Position numbers and translations under genes: made by a program. From the NCBI GenBank assembly GCA_934183305.1, contig CAKPSF010000001.1, positions 124,001 through 188,000 of the forward strand: a stretch of 64,000 bases of DNA, written 5' to 3'. The notes beneath the pieces were generated by a model, which saw nothing but the letters and a program-made list of their open reading frames with translations, did no database searches and was not told where the DNA came from. Source of the stretch: an uncultured Clostridia bacterium (GTDB lineage: Bacteria; Bacillota; Clostridia; TANB77; CAG-508). Positions 1 to 8,903 of the stretch are shown in pieces. Each line of letters begins with the position of its first letter. Within the stretch, counting starts at the first letter, position 1.

Positions 1-2
1 CT

Positions 3-503
3 TCTGCAACACCAAAATTTGCAGACACAACAACCTCTCCTGCTGGTAGCGTTATTCCTGGAAAAATGCAAACAAGAAAAGACTTAGCAAAAGTTATGGT
101 AGGTCACCATTTACCATATGTTGCTCAAACTGCTGCTTATGGAAATTTCAAAGATTTATATGAAAAATCTGAAAAAGCAATATATACAAAAGGAGCTTGC
201 TTCTTAAATGTACTTGCTCCATGTCCTAGAGGATGGGGATATTCTACTGATGATTTAATGAAATTAAATAAATTAGCTGTTGAAACTTGTTATTGGCCAT
301 TATACGAAGTTATAGATGGTAAATACACAATAAATTATAAGCCAGCAAAAAAACTTCCAGTAGAAGAATTTTTAAGACCACAAAAGAGATTTAAACATAT
401 GTTTAAACCTGGAAATGAGTGGATGATAGAAGAATTCCAAAAAGAAGTAGATGCTAGATGGCAAGAGCTTCTAGATTTAGAAGAAATGACAAACAAAGAG
501 TAA
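3..503 (+). CDS. porB: Pyruvate/2-oxoacid:ferredoxin oxidoreductase, beta subunit (C-terminal part)
   Basis: The reading frame is open from base 3, so the gene starts left of the window and only about the last 166 residues are here. The segments HHLPYVAQTA, GNFKDLYEKSEKAIYT and FLNVLAPCPRGW are typical of the thiamine-diphosphate-binding beta subunit of four-subunit pyruvate (or 2-ketoisovalerate) ferredoxin oxidoreductases. These enzymes oxidatively decarboxylate 2-oxoacids to acyl-CoA and pass electrons to ferredoxin in the cytoplasm of anaerobes. The ATG at 66 is internal. A hairpin terminator follows the stop, and a ferredoxin gene converges from the other strand. Whether the substrate is pyruvate or a branched-chain oxoacid cannot be settled from this part. 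Confidence 0.85.
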   Translation, partial: SATPKFADTTTSPAGSVIPGKMQTRKDLAKVMVGHHLPYVAQTAAYGNFKDLYEKSEKAIYTKGACFLNVLAPCPRGWGYSTDDLMKLNKLAVETCYWPLYEVIDGKYTINYKPAKKLPVEEFLRPQKRFKHMFKPGNEWMIEEFQKEVDARWQELLDLEEMTNKE

Positions 504-508
504 AAAAC

Positions 509-542
509 AAAAAGGAGATAATTAAAAAATTATCTCCTTTTT
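509..542. terminator. Bidirectional intrinsic terminator
   Basis: Perfect inverted repeat with 15-base arms (left arm AAAAAGGAGATAATT) around a short A loop. It lies 6 bases after the oxidoreductase stop and 18 bases past the ferredoxin stop on the other strand. The arm ends give T runs in both directions, so it can serve both convergent genes. Confidence 0.85.
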
Positions 543-559
543 ACTTTATTTAACAAACA

Positions 560-730
560 TTATTCTTCAACTGGAGCTTCTACTGGGCAAACTCCTGCAC
601 ATGTTCCACAAGATATACATGCTTCTTGATTTATTTCATATTTGTTATCTCCTTGCTTTATGCATTCTACTGGACATGCTCCTGCACATGCTCCACAAGA
701 TATGCAAGCATCTGTAATTTTGTATGCCAT
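560..730 (-). CDS. 2[4Fe-4S] ferredoxin
   Basis: A 56-residue protein with two clostridial-type cluster motifs, CISCGACAGACP near residues 9-20 and CISCGTCAGVCP near residues 38-49. Each gives CxxCxxCxxxCP ligands for one [4Fe-4S] cluster. The length matches classical 2[4Fe-4S] ferredoxins. It would carry low-potential electrons between enzymes such as the 2-oxoacid:ferredoxin oxidoreductase encoded convergently next door and hydrogenases or other reductases. The start ATG is preceded by the ribosome binding site AAGGAAGGTG. It follows ricT on the same strand with a 17-base gap but probably has its own expression, since ferredoxins are abundant. Confidence 0.93.
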   Translation of the reverse strand: MAYKITDACISCGACAGACPVECIKQGDNKYEINQEACISCGTCAGVCPVEAPVEE

Positions 731-747
731 ATTTTTCACCTTCCTTT

Positions 748-1623
748 CTACTCTTGTTCTATCTTTCTTAATTCTTCTTCTTCATCAATTTCTTCTTCTT
801 TAACTTCTATATCTTTTGTTACTTTTACATCTTTTACATCATATTTTTTATAAAAGAATCCATCTCCATCTTTTAATTTAACTTTAACTTTTTCTTTTAA
901 TGTTTCTATTCCTTCAACTGTTCCTTCTCCATCTGCTGTTTTTACTGTTGCTCCAACTTTAGGTAATCTTGATAACTTTTCTTGATATACATCATGCTCG
1001 TATCTTAGACAACACATTAATCTTCCACAGTTTCCAGAAATCTTAGAAGATCCTAATGCTATATTTTGTTCTTTAGCCATTTTTATAGAAACACTGTCAA
1101 AATTATCTAAAAATGTACAACAGCATAATTCTCTACCGCAAATTCCATTTCCACCAATTTTTCTAACTTCGTCTCTTACACCTATTTGCCTTAATTCTAT
1201 TCTTGTTTTAAAAATACTTGCAAGTTCTTTTACTAAATCTCTAAAATCAATTCTTCCATCTGCAGTAAAGTAAAATAATAATTTGCTATTATCAAAAGTA
1301 TATTTAACTTCTGTTAAATTCATATCTAATTTATATTTTTTTATTAATTTATTTGCAGTTTTTAAAGCCTCTTTTTCTTTTCTTATATTATCTTCATAAT
1401 GTTTTTTATCTTTAAAATTAGCTTTTCTAATTATTGGTTTTAATGGTGTTTTTAATTTATCTGCTGAAACTTCTTTATTTGGCACAACAACTTCTGTGTA
1501 TTCTTCTCCTATTGCTGTTTCAACTATTACATAGTCTCCTTTTTTTAGTTTTTCTCCTTTAGGATCAAAGAAATATATTTTTCCAGCTTCTTTAAATTTA
1601 ATTCCTATTATTGTTTTATTCAA
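748..1623 (-). CDS. ricT: PSP1-domain regulatory protein RicT (YaaT)
   Basis: About 291 residues with a central PSP1 domain. The cysteine-rich stretch GICGRELCCC...GNCGRLMCCLRYE matches the conserved iron-sulfur-binding region of RicT/YaaT. In Bacillus, RicT works with RicA and RicF to modulate RNase Y specificity and the Spo0A phosphorelay. The frame is open from 1641, but the first good start is the TTG at 1621-1623, placed about 9 bases after GGAGGAG. That binding site lies inside the end of holB, so translation is coupled. The C-terminal tail from about residue 250 is highly charged (KEEEIDEEEEL). The order holB-ricT is conserved in Bacillus. RicA and RicF are not in the window. Confidence 0.9.
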   Translation of the reverse strand: MNKTIIGIKFKEAGKIYFFDPKGEKLKKGDYVIVETAIGEEYTEVVVPNKEVSADKLKTPLKPIIRKANFKDKKHYEDNIRKEKEALKTANKLIKKYKLDMNLTEVKYTFDNSKLLFYFTADGRIDFRDLVKELASIFKTRIELRQIGVRDEVRKIGGNGICGRELCCCTFLDNFDSVSIKMAKEQNIALGSSKISGNCGRLMCCLRYEHDVYQEKLSRLPKVGATVKTADGEGTVEGIETLKEKVKVKLKDGDGFFYKKYDVKDVKVTKDIEVKEEEIDEEEELRKIEQE

Positions 1624-1627
1624 TTTT

Positions 1628-2524
1628 TCACTCTCCTCCAAAAATCTTAAATAATAAATTATCTATACACATATCATAATTACAATTTTGTTTTATATCT
1701 CTTTTAGCCTCTTCAACATATTTTATATATTCAATATATTTAAAATCTTTTTTTGCCTTTTCTATAAAAATTGTATTTATATATTCTAATATTTCCTTTA
1801 TATGTTCTTTGTTTTTATACAATACTTCTAGCTTAGAGATTACATCTATTAATGTATATTTTTCTATATTATCAAATATTTTATCTACCTCTAAATATGT
1901 ATTAGCATTAGAATATATATCCTGAGCTTTTCCTATGCTTCCTTCACATGCCTTTAACATATTTGGTGTAAATGTGTTTAAATCAAGTTTTTGTTTTATA
2001 TAATTCATTAGTTCATTATTAGGTATTCCACAAAAATATAGTTTTAAACACCTAGATTTTATTGTGTTTAGAATCATATTTTCATTTGCCACAATTAATA
2101 TTAATGTAACAAAACTTGGTGGTTCTTCTAATGTTTTTAACAAACAGTTTTGAGCATCTTTTGTCATGTATTCGCTATCATTTATTATATATACTTTTTT
2201 GTTTGAAACTATTGGCAACTCCTGTATTTTCTTTTGTAATTCTCTAATTGTATCTATTTTTATGCTATTTTCGTCATCTGCAAGGTTTATTTCATAATAA
2301 TCTGGATTATTATTATCTACAAAACTAATACAAGATTTGCACTTATTACATGGTTTGTTATTTTCATTTAGGCATAATATTCCTTTTGCGAACTCTTTTG
2401 CAAATTCTTTTTTTCCTATTCCTGATGGACCAATGAACATATAGCTATGTGATACATTATTGGCATTCAAAACTTTCTCTAGATTTTCTTTAATTTTATC
2501 ATTTCCTATTAACTTTTCAAACAT
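1628..2524 (-). CDS. holB: DNA polymerase III delta' subunit
   Basis: A 298-residue clamp-loader AAA+ protein. Residues 24-47 carry SYMFIGPSGIGKKEFAKEFA, a Walker A-like loop, followed by a zinc-binding cluster CLNENNKPCNKCKSC. Sensor region LLKTLEEPP lies near residue 130. Delta' opens and loads the sliding clamp together with delta and DnaX. Clear family features are SHSYMF and the TLEEPP motif. The gene sits between lepB (10-base gap) and ricT (start 5 bases past its stop), as in Bacillus chromosomes, where holB-ricT forms an operon. The ribosome binding site AAGGAAATAATA precedes the ATG. Confidence 0.93.
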   Translation of the reverse strand: MFEKLIGNDKIKENLEKVLNANNVSHSYMFIGPSGIGKKEFAKEFAKGILCLNENNKPCNKCKSCISFVDNNNPDYYEINLADDENSIKIDTIRELQKKIQELPIVSNKKVYIINDSEYMTKDAQNCLLKTLEEPPSFVTLILIVANENMILNTIKSRCLKLYFCGIPNNELMNYIKQKLDLNTFTPNMLKACEGSIGKAQDIYSNANTYLEVDKIFDNIEKYTLIDVISKLEVLYKNKEHIKEILEYINTIFIEKAKKDFKYIEYIKYVEEAKRDIKQNCNYDMCIDNLLFKIFGGE

Positions 2525-2534
2525 TATTATTTCC

Positions 2535-3188
2535 TTAATTTATTTTTCCAAATACATTTAATGGCCAAAATCTAAATACAATTTTTCCTTCTATTTTGCT
2601 ATATGGTATACATCCTAATCTTCTGGAATCCATGCTATGACTTCTGTTATCACCCATTACAAAAACTGTATTTTCTGGAACAATTACATCTAAGAATTGT
2701 CCACCTTGTACGTCGTCTGTTATAACATCATCTGATAAATATTCTTCTTTTAATTGTTCCCCATTTATATATACTTTTCCGTCTTTTATTTGCACATGTT
2801 CACCTGGAAGTCCCACTACTCTTTTTATATAACTTGTTTTGTTAATTTCTACAACATTATAAAAAAACTTTCCTATTAAGCTTTTAGGTTCATTATTATA
2901 TATTGCTGTTGGATGTTCTAAATCCGCTTTTTCTCCGTTTAAGTATGATACACTTGGTGCTTCGAAGGTAATAATATCTCCTCTTTTAGGTGTTGTTTTG
3001 CATGTTCTATATAATCTATTTAATATAAGTCTATCTTTATTATTAAATGTTGGATACATAGATGTTTGCTTTACTATTGTTGGAGTCCCAACATAATATC
3101 TAACCAATAGCGCTAATACAACTGCTATTATAATGCAATATATCCATTCTATAATATCTTTTATTTGTGCTTTTTTCTCTTCGCTCAT
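2535..3188 (-). CDS. lepB: Type I signal peptidase
   Basis: A 217-residue Gram-positive-type signal peptidase with one N-terminal membrane helix (about residues 13-32). The catalytic serine is Ser43 in QTSMYPT and the general base is Lys122 in SYIKRVVGLPGE. The C-terminal box GDNRSHSMDSRRLG is complete. It cleaves signal peptides from secreted pre-proteins on the outer face of the membrane. The long surface adhesin gene lies directly upstream on the same strand, but a strong terminator and a gap separate them. LepB therefore more likely belongs to the lepB-holB-ricT unit. Start supported by AAGGAGG 9 bases upstream. Confidence 0.94.
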   Translation of the reverse strand: MSEEKKAQIKDIIEWIYCIIIAVVLALLVRYYVGTPTIVKQTSMYPTFNNKDRLILNRLYRTCKTTPKRGDIITFEAPSVSYLNGEKADLEHPTAIYNNEPKSLIGKFFYNVVEINKTSYIKRVVGLPGEHVQIKDGKVYINGEQLKEEYLSDDVITDDVQGGQFLDVIVPENTVFVMGDNRSHSMDSRRLGCIPYSKIEGKIVFRFWPLNVFGKIN

Positions 3189-3281
3189 TTATAATGCCTC
3201 CTTATAAATAACATATTTATTATATATTAATTTGCTATATTTATCAATATTTACGCTTAAATTTTATTATATCAAATGCAA

Positions 3282-3318
3282 AAATAAAATGGCGATTATA
3301 AAATTCGCCATTTTATTT
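3282..3318 (-). terminator. Terminator of the surface-protein gene
   Basis: Inverted repeat with 14-base arms (AAATAAAATGGCGA and its complement) just past the adhesin stop. On the minus strand the 3' arm ends in ATTTTATTTTTG, giving a T tract. Confidence 0.8.
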
Positions 3319-3324
3319 CTTTAA

Positions 3325-6300
3325 TTAATCTATTACATATTTTTTAATTGTCCATACACCTGCTGCTAATATTGTTACTGATATAAATGTTAACCATATA
3401 TATGTTTTCGCTCCTGCTGTTTTTATTGATAATATTACTTTTGCATCGTCTATATCGTCTTCGTCTTTTTTAAAGTTGTCTGGTGTTGAGTCTATATCAT
3501 CTCCTGAGTCATCACTTATTTCAGCATAGTTTGTTTTTACTCCTAAGTTTGTTGCAGAGTTTTTCCATGTTAATACTATTTCTACTGTTGCACTTTCTCC
3601 TGGATTTAATAATGTATCTTTTAGTTTGTCTGTTACTACTTGACCATCTTTTAATTGTTTCCAATCTTTGTTATCTTCTTGTCTGAATTCTAGTCCATTA
3701 GGAATATAGTCTTTTACTTCGTATGCATATCCAGCTGTTTCTCCTTCATTTATAACTTTTATGCTATATACAAATTTTACAGTTGTTTTATTTAAATTCT
3801 TAGCTACTATATCAACTTTTGCTATATCGTCTGTATCTTCAGTAAATCCTGTTTTTGTAGTAGTTGTTTTTCCGTTAACAGTTACTCTTATTTCTGTTAC
3901 CCATTTTTTAAGTGCTAAATCGAAGTATTTTACTTTAATATATTCTTTATCTAAATCGTCTTCTGTTTCAACATTATTATCTGGTACTGAGTCTATATCG
4001 TCTCCATTATCTTTTGATATTTCAGCTGTATTTACTATTATACTATTTGTTTTTCCTTCTGCTACAACTTTAAATGCAACTTTAACATCTTTATAGCTTA
4101 ATACTTTTTGTCCATTTTCTTGAACAAAGCCTTCTATAACTTCATCTTTTAATGCGTCAGAAACAATATATTTTGCTTTTGTAACATCTGTTACTTCATT
4201 TCCATTTTCATCAAGTGCTTTCCAATTATATTGTTTATTCATTTCGTTATCTGGTAAGAATTCTAATCCTTCTGGAATGTTATCTTTAATTTCTGTTGCA
4301 GTTCCTGCTTTTTGGCCTTCATTATATACTCTTATTGTATAAATAATTACATCATTTGTTGTAACTATTACTGGGTCTTTTGTATGTTTATATGTTATGC
4401 TTCCATCTTCGTTAAATATAACTTCTGGATATCTATTGTTATAGTCTTCTTTGTTAACTTTTGTAATAAATTTTCTTAATGCTAAGTCAAAGTATTGTAG
4501 CTTTATTGGTTCGTAATCAATATCGTCTTCGTTGTTTCCTGTTTCATAGTCATATTTTTCATCCCTGTTTGGAATTGAGTCTATATCTCTATCACTATCT
4601 GCTGATATTTGAGCTACGTTTTTAATTATATTGTCTTCTAATTTTTTAGCTGTTGCAACTACTTTAAATTGTACTTGTACATCTTTATAAGCTAAAACTT
4701 TATTTCCGTTTTCGTCTAATGATACAGCATTTATTTTATTTGCAACATCAACGTCTGATAAATAATCTGTAGTTATCATAACTGCTTCATCCAAGTTAGT
4801 TGTTTCGTTACCATCTTTATCTAGCATTTTCCATTTGTATGAAACATTTATTGAACTGTTTGGTAAGAATTCTAATCCCTCTGGCATGTCATCTGTTATT
4901 TCATTTGCAAAACCTGCTAAAGTTCCTTCATTATATATTCTTATTGTATAAGTTACTATGTCTCCAGTATTAACTATAACTGTTTCTTTTGAATGATTAT
5001 ATGTAGCTGTTGTTATTGTTTTACCATTTAGTCCTTGTGTTCCTAATTTACTTGTATCTACAATTGGCTCTCTTGAATATGTTGTATCGTTAACTTTTGT
5101 AATGAATTTTCTTAATGCTAAGTCAAATTCTTTTACTATTAACTTTTCAAAGTCATCATCATCTTCTTGTCCTGGAATATATGTATTTTTGTCTGATGAT
5201 AAAGCTTCTTCATTTTTATAATCTGATAAATTGCTATAATCTACATTTGCTAAACTTGAGTCTTTTCCATCTCCAATGTTTCCATTTATATCTTCTGCAT
5301 TTGTGATTTCAGCTATATTTGTTAAATATTCATCTCCAACAACACTATCTGTTACTAAACATTTTATTTGAACTTCAATATAATCTAGTGTATCAGATCC
5401 TGGAACATATGCTTCAAGTTTTGTATCTTCAACAGTTTCATATCCTTCAATTAGTGAATATGTATCACTACTATCTTTTGAAGTTTTAGTTGTTTTTACT
5501 GTTTTTCCATTGTCTGTATATGTCCATCCCCAATCAAGGTTAAATTTAATTTCGTTTTGATATTTTGTAGCATCTATTCCATCTATTCCTTCTATAATAG
5601 GTAATAAGTTTTCTGGTAGATGATCTGTTATTTCATTTACATATCCAGCAATTTCACCTTCGTTATATACTCTAATTTTATATGTTACAACATCACCTTT
5701 TTGTACTGCAATTGGTTGTTTGCTATGTTTATATGTTGCTGTTCCTGTAGTTTCAATTGTTGAAGTATCAACTATTGGTTCTCTTGAATATTTGGTTCCA
5801 CTTATTTCTGTTATAAATTTTCTTAATGCTAAGTCAAAGCTTTTATGTGTATTTGTAATTGTAAATGTATCTTCGCTATATGTTGTTGTATATTCTGAGT
5901 TATATTTTTGATTGTTTTCTACTACATTTCCGTTTTCATCTAATTCTTTTACAGTATATTCAATTTCTACACCATTTTCTTTTAATGGTAAATCTGTCCA
6001 TGTGTATGTTAATTCATTTTCTTGCCAAATATTATCTTCACCAGCAGTTAATGTAATAGGTTCGCCATATGGTTCACCATTTTTATATAATTGGATTTTT
6101 ATTACATTTGGTCTATTTACATAGTCTCCATCATTCCATTTTTTCACTACTGTTTTCGAAGTTTTATTTGGTTCATGTATATTGGTAATTTTAGTTGTAT
6201 TTCCATCTACATCATATCTTATATGATATCCTGCTGCTCCTTCTTCATTTGATACAACTGTGTCTCCAATTTTTATCTCTTTTACTGTATAGTTGATAGT

Positions 6301-8313
6301 TACACCATTTTCTTTTTCTGGTAATCCTGTCCATGTATATGTCCAGCTATTTTCCATGTTTAAAACAACATCTTCTCCAACAGCTAAACCATTTGCATAT
6401 AATCTAACTGTTATACTATCTGGTCTTATTCCATCAGAATTGTTATTATCGTCCCATGCTTTGGTTACTGTTTTATTTACTGTACCTGGTGTGTATTTGT
6501 TTGTTATTGTAAATGTATCGTCTGAATATGATACTGTATAATTATTCGGAACTGTTTCTTCAGTTGTATATTTTATTAGATTACCATTTTCATATTTAGG
6601 TAGATTATTCCATGTATATGTCCAACCATTTGAGGCATTTAATATAACATCACCATTAATTTGTTGTTTTATATTATTTACAGTTTTAAATAATTTAACT
6701 ACTATTTCATTCGGTCTTGTTCCATCTTGGTTGTTAGCATCATCCCATTTTTTCACTACTGTTTTTGATACTACTTCTGGAATATGTGTATTTGTTATTG
6801 TAGTTTTATCTCCAGATATAACATATGTTGCTTTGTAGTTTGCATTTAAGCTTTCATTGTTTTCTACTGCTGTATTGTTTGAATTTAATTCTTTCACAGT
6901 GTATGTATATCCGCTTAATAATTTATCCCAAGTATACTTCCAATTATTTGAAGAATTTAAAGTTACACTTTCTCTATAAGCAATTCCATCTCTATATAAT
7001 TGTACTTTTACTGAAGTAGGCCTTACACCATCTTGGTTATTAGCATCTTCCCATTTTTTCTCCACTTCAATTTTAGTTATATTAATTGGTATTTCAATTT
7101 TTAATGGAACTTCATGTTCTGTATTTCTAATTATAATAACTGGTTGAACAGATTCTGGATCTGATGTATTAGTAGAGAATATTAAATCTCTTGTATCATA
7201 TAAGTATGTTGCTTCAATAGTTACAACTGTACTTGTTGTTATTTCACTCTTATCAATTCTTAAATAAAAATTATTATTCATTACTTTTGAGAAGTCATTT
7301 TCTGATACTACATTTCCTGAAGCATCAAGTAATGTATAATTTTTATTAACACTAAATTCTATTGATTTTGCATATTCTGCATTTTCTGCTGATAAATAAT
7401 ATGGACCAACAGTATAGTCATTTTCATTTTCTTTAACTACACTATTAGCTCCAGTTATTTTAATCACTGGTGTTTTTCTTGTGTAATCTGCATTCTCATT
7501 TGCATTTGTTATAAAATAATTATATAAATCTCTTGCTTTTGAAGCCCTTTTAGCACCGGTTATTGCTCTACCATATTTATCCGTTCCTACTGTTACTGAT
7601 GACATCTCATGGCCATTTAAATAAAGGTTTGGTAAATTTTCGTTATGATATATACTATCATCTTCATTGGTAAAATACCATATTGCCATTTGTTGAACTA
7701 CTTCTATATCGTCTTCTGTTAAATTGTATAATACTTCATTGTCAATAGTTATACCTGTTTTTTTCATAAAAGCCTTATATGCATCTGATGTTTGATAATT
7801 TTCATTTCCTGTTGCTATATAAGAATTATCGGCAATCCACATAATCTTGTTATAATTTTTTATTAAATCTCCGCTTGCATAGCTTTCAATTCTTGATTTA
7901 TTTGTTTCTTCCGCCATATCAAGTTCAATGTTGTAAATGCCATTTTTTTCTCTCATTTCACCATTAAATTGGAATCCTCTTCTAGCATTTAAACAATACA
8001 TTCCATCTTTTATATTCCAATTTGGCGTTGTTGCAGTTAAAGAAGAATATTGTGCAACTTTCCACACATTGCTTCCTTCACCAACTGTTGGAACATTCCA
8101 TTGATAGAAATTTCCAGAAGCCCTGTTCTTTACTATTCCTATTACTTTTGATGTGGTTGTATTATTGCTTGAAGCTCTAACAACATTGGCTCTATTCAAT
8201 GTTAAATTACTAAATGCTGATGTTATTTCAATTGCTTTTGTTTCTTTAAATCCAAAACACATCAATGTTACTAGTATAATTGCAAATAATCTTAATAATT
8301 TACTCTTCTTCAT
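3325..8313 (-). CDS. Large thioester-domain / Cna-B repeat surface adhesin
   Basis: A 1662-residue secreted protein. Residues 1-28 form a signal peptide (LLRLFAIILVTLMCFGF). Residues about 100-215 look like a thioester adhesin domain, with Cys107 in MYCLN and Gln208 in QQMAIW matching the [YF]C and Qx-A-[IV]-W signatures. Four Cna-B modules follow near residues 414, 515, 614 and 718, each opening with KKW(E/D/N)D and closing with TITN(T/K). Four larger modules then start with FDLALRKFIT or a variant near 825, 1062, 1274 and 1462, with acidic linkers rich in DSxPDN/DDID. The C-terminus is a hydrophobic helix followed by KKYVID. No LPxTG sortase motif is visible, so it is probably membrane anchored or uses an unrecognised sorting signal. 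The likely role is covalent attachment to a host or matrix surface. The gene has its own terminator. Confidence 0.85.
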   Translation of the reverse strand: MKKSKLLRLFAIILVTLMCFGFKETKAIEITSAFSNLTLNRANVVRASSNNTTTSKVIGIVKNRASGNFYQWNVPTVGEGSNVWKVAQYSSLTATTPNWNIKDGMYCLNARRGFQFNGEMREKNGIYNIELDMAEETNKSRIESYASGDLIKNYNKIMWIADNSYIATGNENYQTSDAYKAFMKKTGITIDNEVLYNLTEDDIEVVQQMAIWYFTNEDDSIYHNENLPNLYLNGHEMSSVTVGTDKYGRAITGAKRASKARDLYNYFITNANENADYTRKTPVIKITGANSVVKENENDYTVGPYYLSAENAEYAKSIEFSVNKNYTLLDASGNVVSENDFSKVMNNNFYLRIDKSEITTSTVVTIEATYLYDTRDLIFSTNTSDPESVQPVIIIRNTEHEVPLKIEIPINITKIEVEKKWEDANNQDGVRPTSVKVQLYRDGIAYRESVTLNSSNNWKYTWDKLLSGYTYTVKELNSNNTAVENNESLNANYKATYVISGDKTTITNTHIPEVVSKTVVKKWDDANNQDGTRPNEIVVKLFKTVNNIKQQINGDVILNASNGWTYTWNNLPKYENGNLIKYTTEETVPNNYTVSYSDDTFTITNKYTPGTVNKTVTKAWDDNNNSDGIRPDSITVRLYANGLAVGEDVVLNMENSWTYTWTGLPEKENGVTINYTVKEIKIGDTVVSNEEGAAGYHIRYDVDGNTTKITNIHEPNKTSKTVVKKWNDGDYVNRPNVIKIQLYKNGEPYGEPITLTAGEDNIWQENELTYTWTDLPLKENGVEIEYTVKELDENGNVVENNQKYNSEYTTTYSEDTFTITNTHKSFDLALRKFITEISGTKYSREPIVDTSTIETTGTATYKHSKQPIAVQKGDVVTYKIRVYNEGEIAGYVNEITDHLPENLLPIIEGIDGIDATKYQNEIKFNLDWGWTYTDNGKTVKTTKTSKDSSDTYSLIEGYETVEDTKLEAYVPGSDTLDYIEVQIKCLVTDSVVGDEYLTNIAEITNAEDINGNIGDGKDSSLANVDYSNLSDYKNEEALSSDKNTYIPGQEDDDDFEKLIVKEFDLALRKFITKVNDTTYSREPIVDTSKLGTQGLNGKTITTATYNHSKETVIVNTGDIVTYTIRIYNEGTLAGFANEITDDMPEGLEFLPNSSINVSYKWKMLDKDGNETTNLDEAVMITTDYLSDVDVANKINAVSLDENGNKVLAYKDVQVQFKVVATAKKLEDNIIKNVAQISADSDRDIDSIPNRDEKYDYETGNNEDDIDYEPIKLQYFDLALRKFITKVNKEDYNNRYPEVIFNEDGSITYKHTKDPVIVTTNDVIIYTIRVYNEGQKAGTATEIKDNIPEGLEFLPDNEMNKQYNWKALDENGNEVTDVTKAKYIVSDALKDEVIEGFVQENGQKVLSYKDVKVAFKVVAEGKTNSIIVNTAEISKDNGDDIDSVPDNNVETEDDLDKEYIKVKYFDLALKKWVTEIRVTVNGKTTTTKTGFTEDTDDIAKVDIVAKNLNKTTVKFVYSIKVINEGETAGYAYEVKDYIPNGLEFRQEDNKDWKQLKDGQVVTDKLKDTLLNPGESATVEIVLTWKNSATNLGVKTNYAEISDDSGDDIDSTPDNFKKDEDDIDDAKVILSIKTAGAKTYIWLTFISVTILAAGVWTIKKYVID

Positions 8314-8386
8314 TTTTTACCTCTCTTGGAATTATATTTTAATATATTATATATAATATATTAATGTTTTTTAAAATATAAGTCAA

Positions 8387-8485
8387 TAGGCTATTTTTCC
8401 ATATTTCAAGAGCTTTACAAAACTCTTTTATAAAGCTCTACGGAAGCTATTTTTCACAGATTAGCATACTCAAAATAGCCATATA
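8387..8485. repeat. Nested inverted repeats upstream of the adhesin gene
   Basis: In the 340-base gap between the adhesin start and the tRNA genes, GGCTATTTT (8389-8397) pairs with AAAATAGCC (8472-8480). Nested inside, AGAGCTTTA (8409-8417) pairs with TAAAGCTCT (8431-8439). A further imperfect hairpin spans about 8541-8578 with T runs at the low-coordinate end. No gene is visible in the gap. The structures could be terminators, a leader RNA for the adhesin, or a decayed palindromic repeat. Confidence 0.45.
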
Positions 8486-8621
8486 TTACAATTATATAAC
8501 ATTTTAAATTATTTTTCAACAGATTATGTAAAAAAGATTTGGAAAAATCAAGCTTGCGTAAGGCTTTGAGGATTTTTTATGGAAAAAATTACATTTTTAT
8601 TCCTTCATTGTAGATTTGTTT

Positions 8622-8658
8622 CAACAAAAAAGCAACCCAAAAGGGTTGCTTTTTGTTG
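8622..8658 (-). terminator. Terminator of the tRNA operon
   Basis: Stem AGCAACCC / GGGTTGCT with an AAAA loop. On the minus strand it is followed by TTTTTTG. It begins immediately after the CCA end of tRNA-Cys. Confidence 0.9.
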
Positions 8659-8731
8659 GAGGCGAGTATCGGAATCGAACCGATGAATCAGAGTTTTGCA
8701 GACTCGTGCCTTACCGCTTGGCTAACTCGCC
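8657..8731 (-). tRNA. trnC: tRNA-Cys (GCA)
   Basis: On the minus strand the acceptor stem GGCGAGT pairs with ACTCGCC, followed by a U discriminator and an encoded CCA. The anticodon loop CTGCAAA gives anticodon GCA. The T arm contains GGTTCGATTCC. Transcribed together with the tRNA-Gly gene 14 bases upstream. Confidence 0.95.
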
Positions 8732-8745
8732 ATATAAAGATAAAA

Positions 8746-8821
8746 TGGAGCGGGAAACGGGGCTCAAACCCGCGACCTCTGCCTTGGCAAGGCAGCGCTC
8801 TATCAACTGAGCTATTCCCGC
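8746..8821 (-). tRNA. trnG: tRNA-Gly (GCC)
   Basis: Minus-strand cloverleaf with acceptor stem GCGGGAA / TTCCCGC, an encoded CCA, D arm TAGCTCAGTTGATAGAGC, and anticodon stem CTGCC/GGCAG around loop TTGCCAA (anticodon GCC). The T arm is GGGTTTGAGCCCC. Confidence 0.95.
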
Positions 8822-8839
8822 ATTAAATATAACATTAAT

Positions 8840-8868
8840 ATAATAGCAGATTTTTCCCTTTTCGTCAA
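8840..8868 (-). promoter_or_regulatory. Sigma-A promoter of the tRNA operon
   Basis: Minus-strand -35 TTGACG (8863-8868), 17-base spacer, -10 TATTAT (8840-8845), ending 18 bases before the tRNA-Gly 5' end. Confidence 0.75.
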
Positions 8869-8903
8869 GTAAAAGTTTATATAATTTGCAATTAAAATTA
8901 ATC

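Noticed and set aside
8616..8810. 64-codon plus-strand frame across the tRNA genes
   Set aside because: It is antisense to tRNA-Cys and tRNA-Gly and encodes the familiar artefact (EYRNRTDESEF, ETGLKPATSAL).
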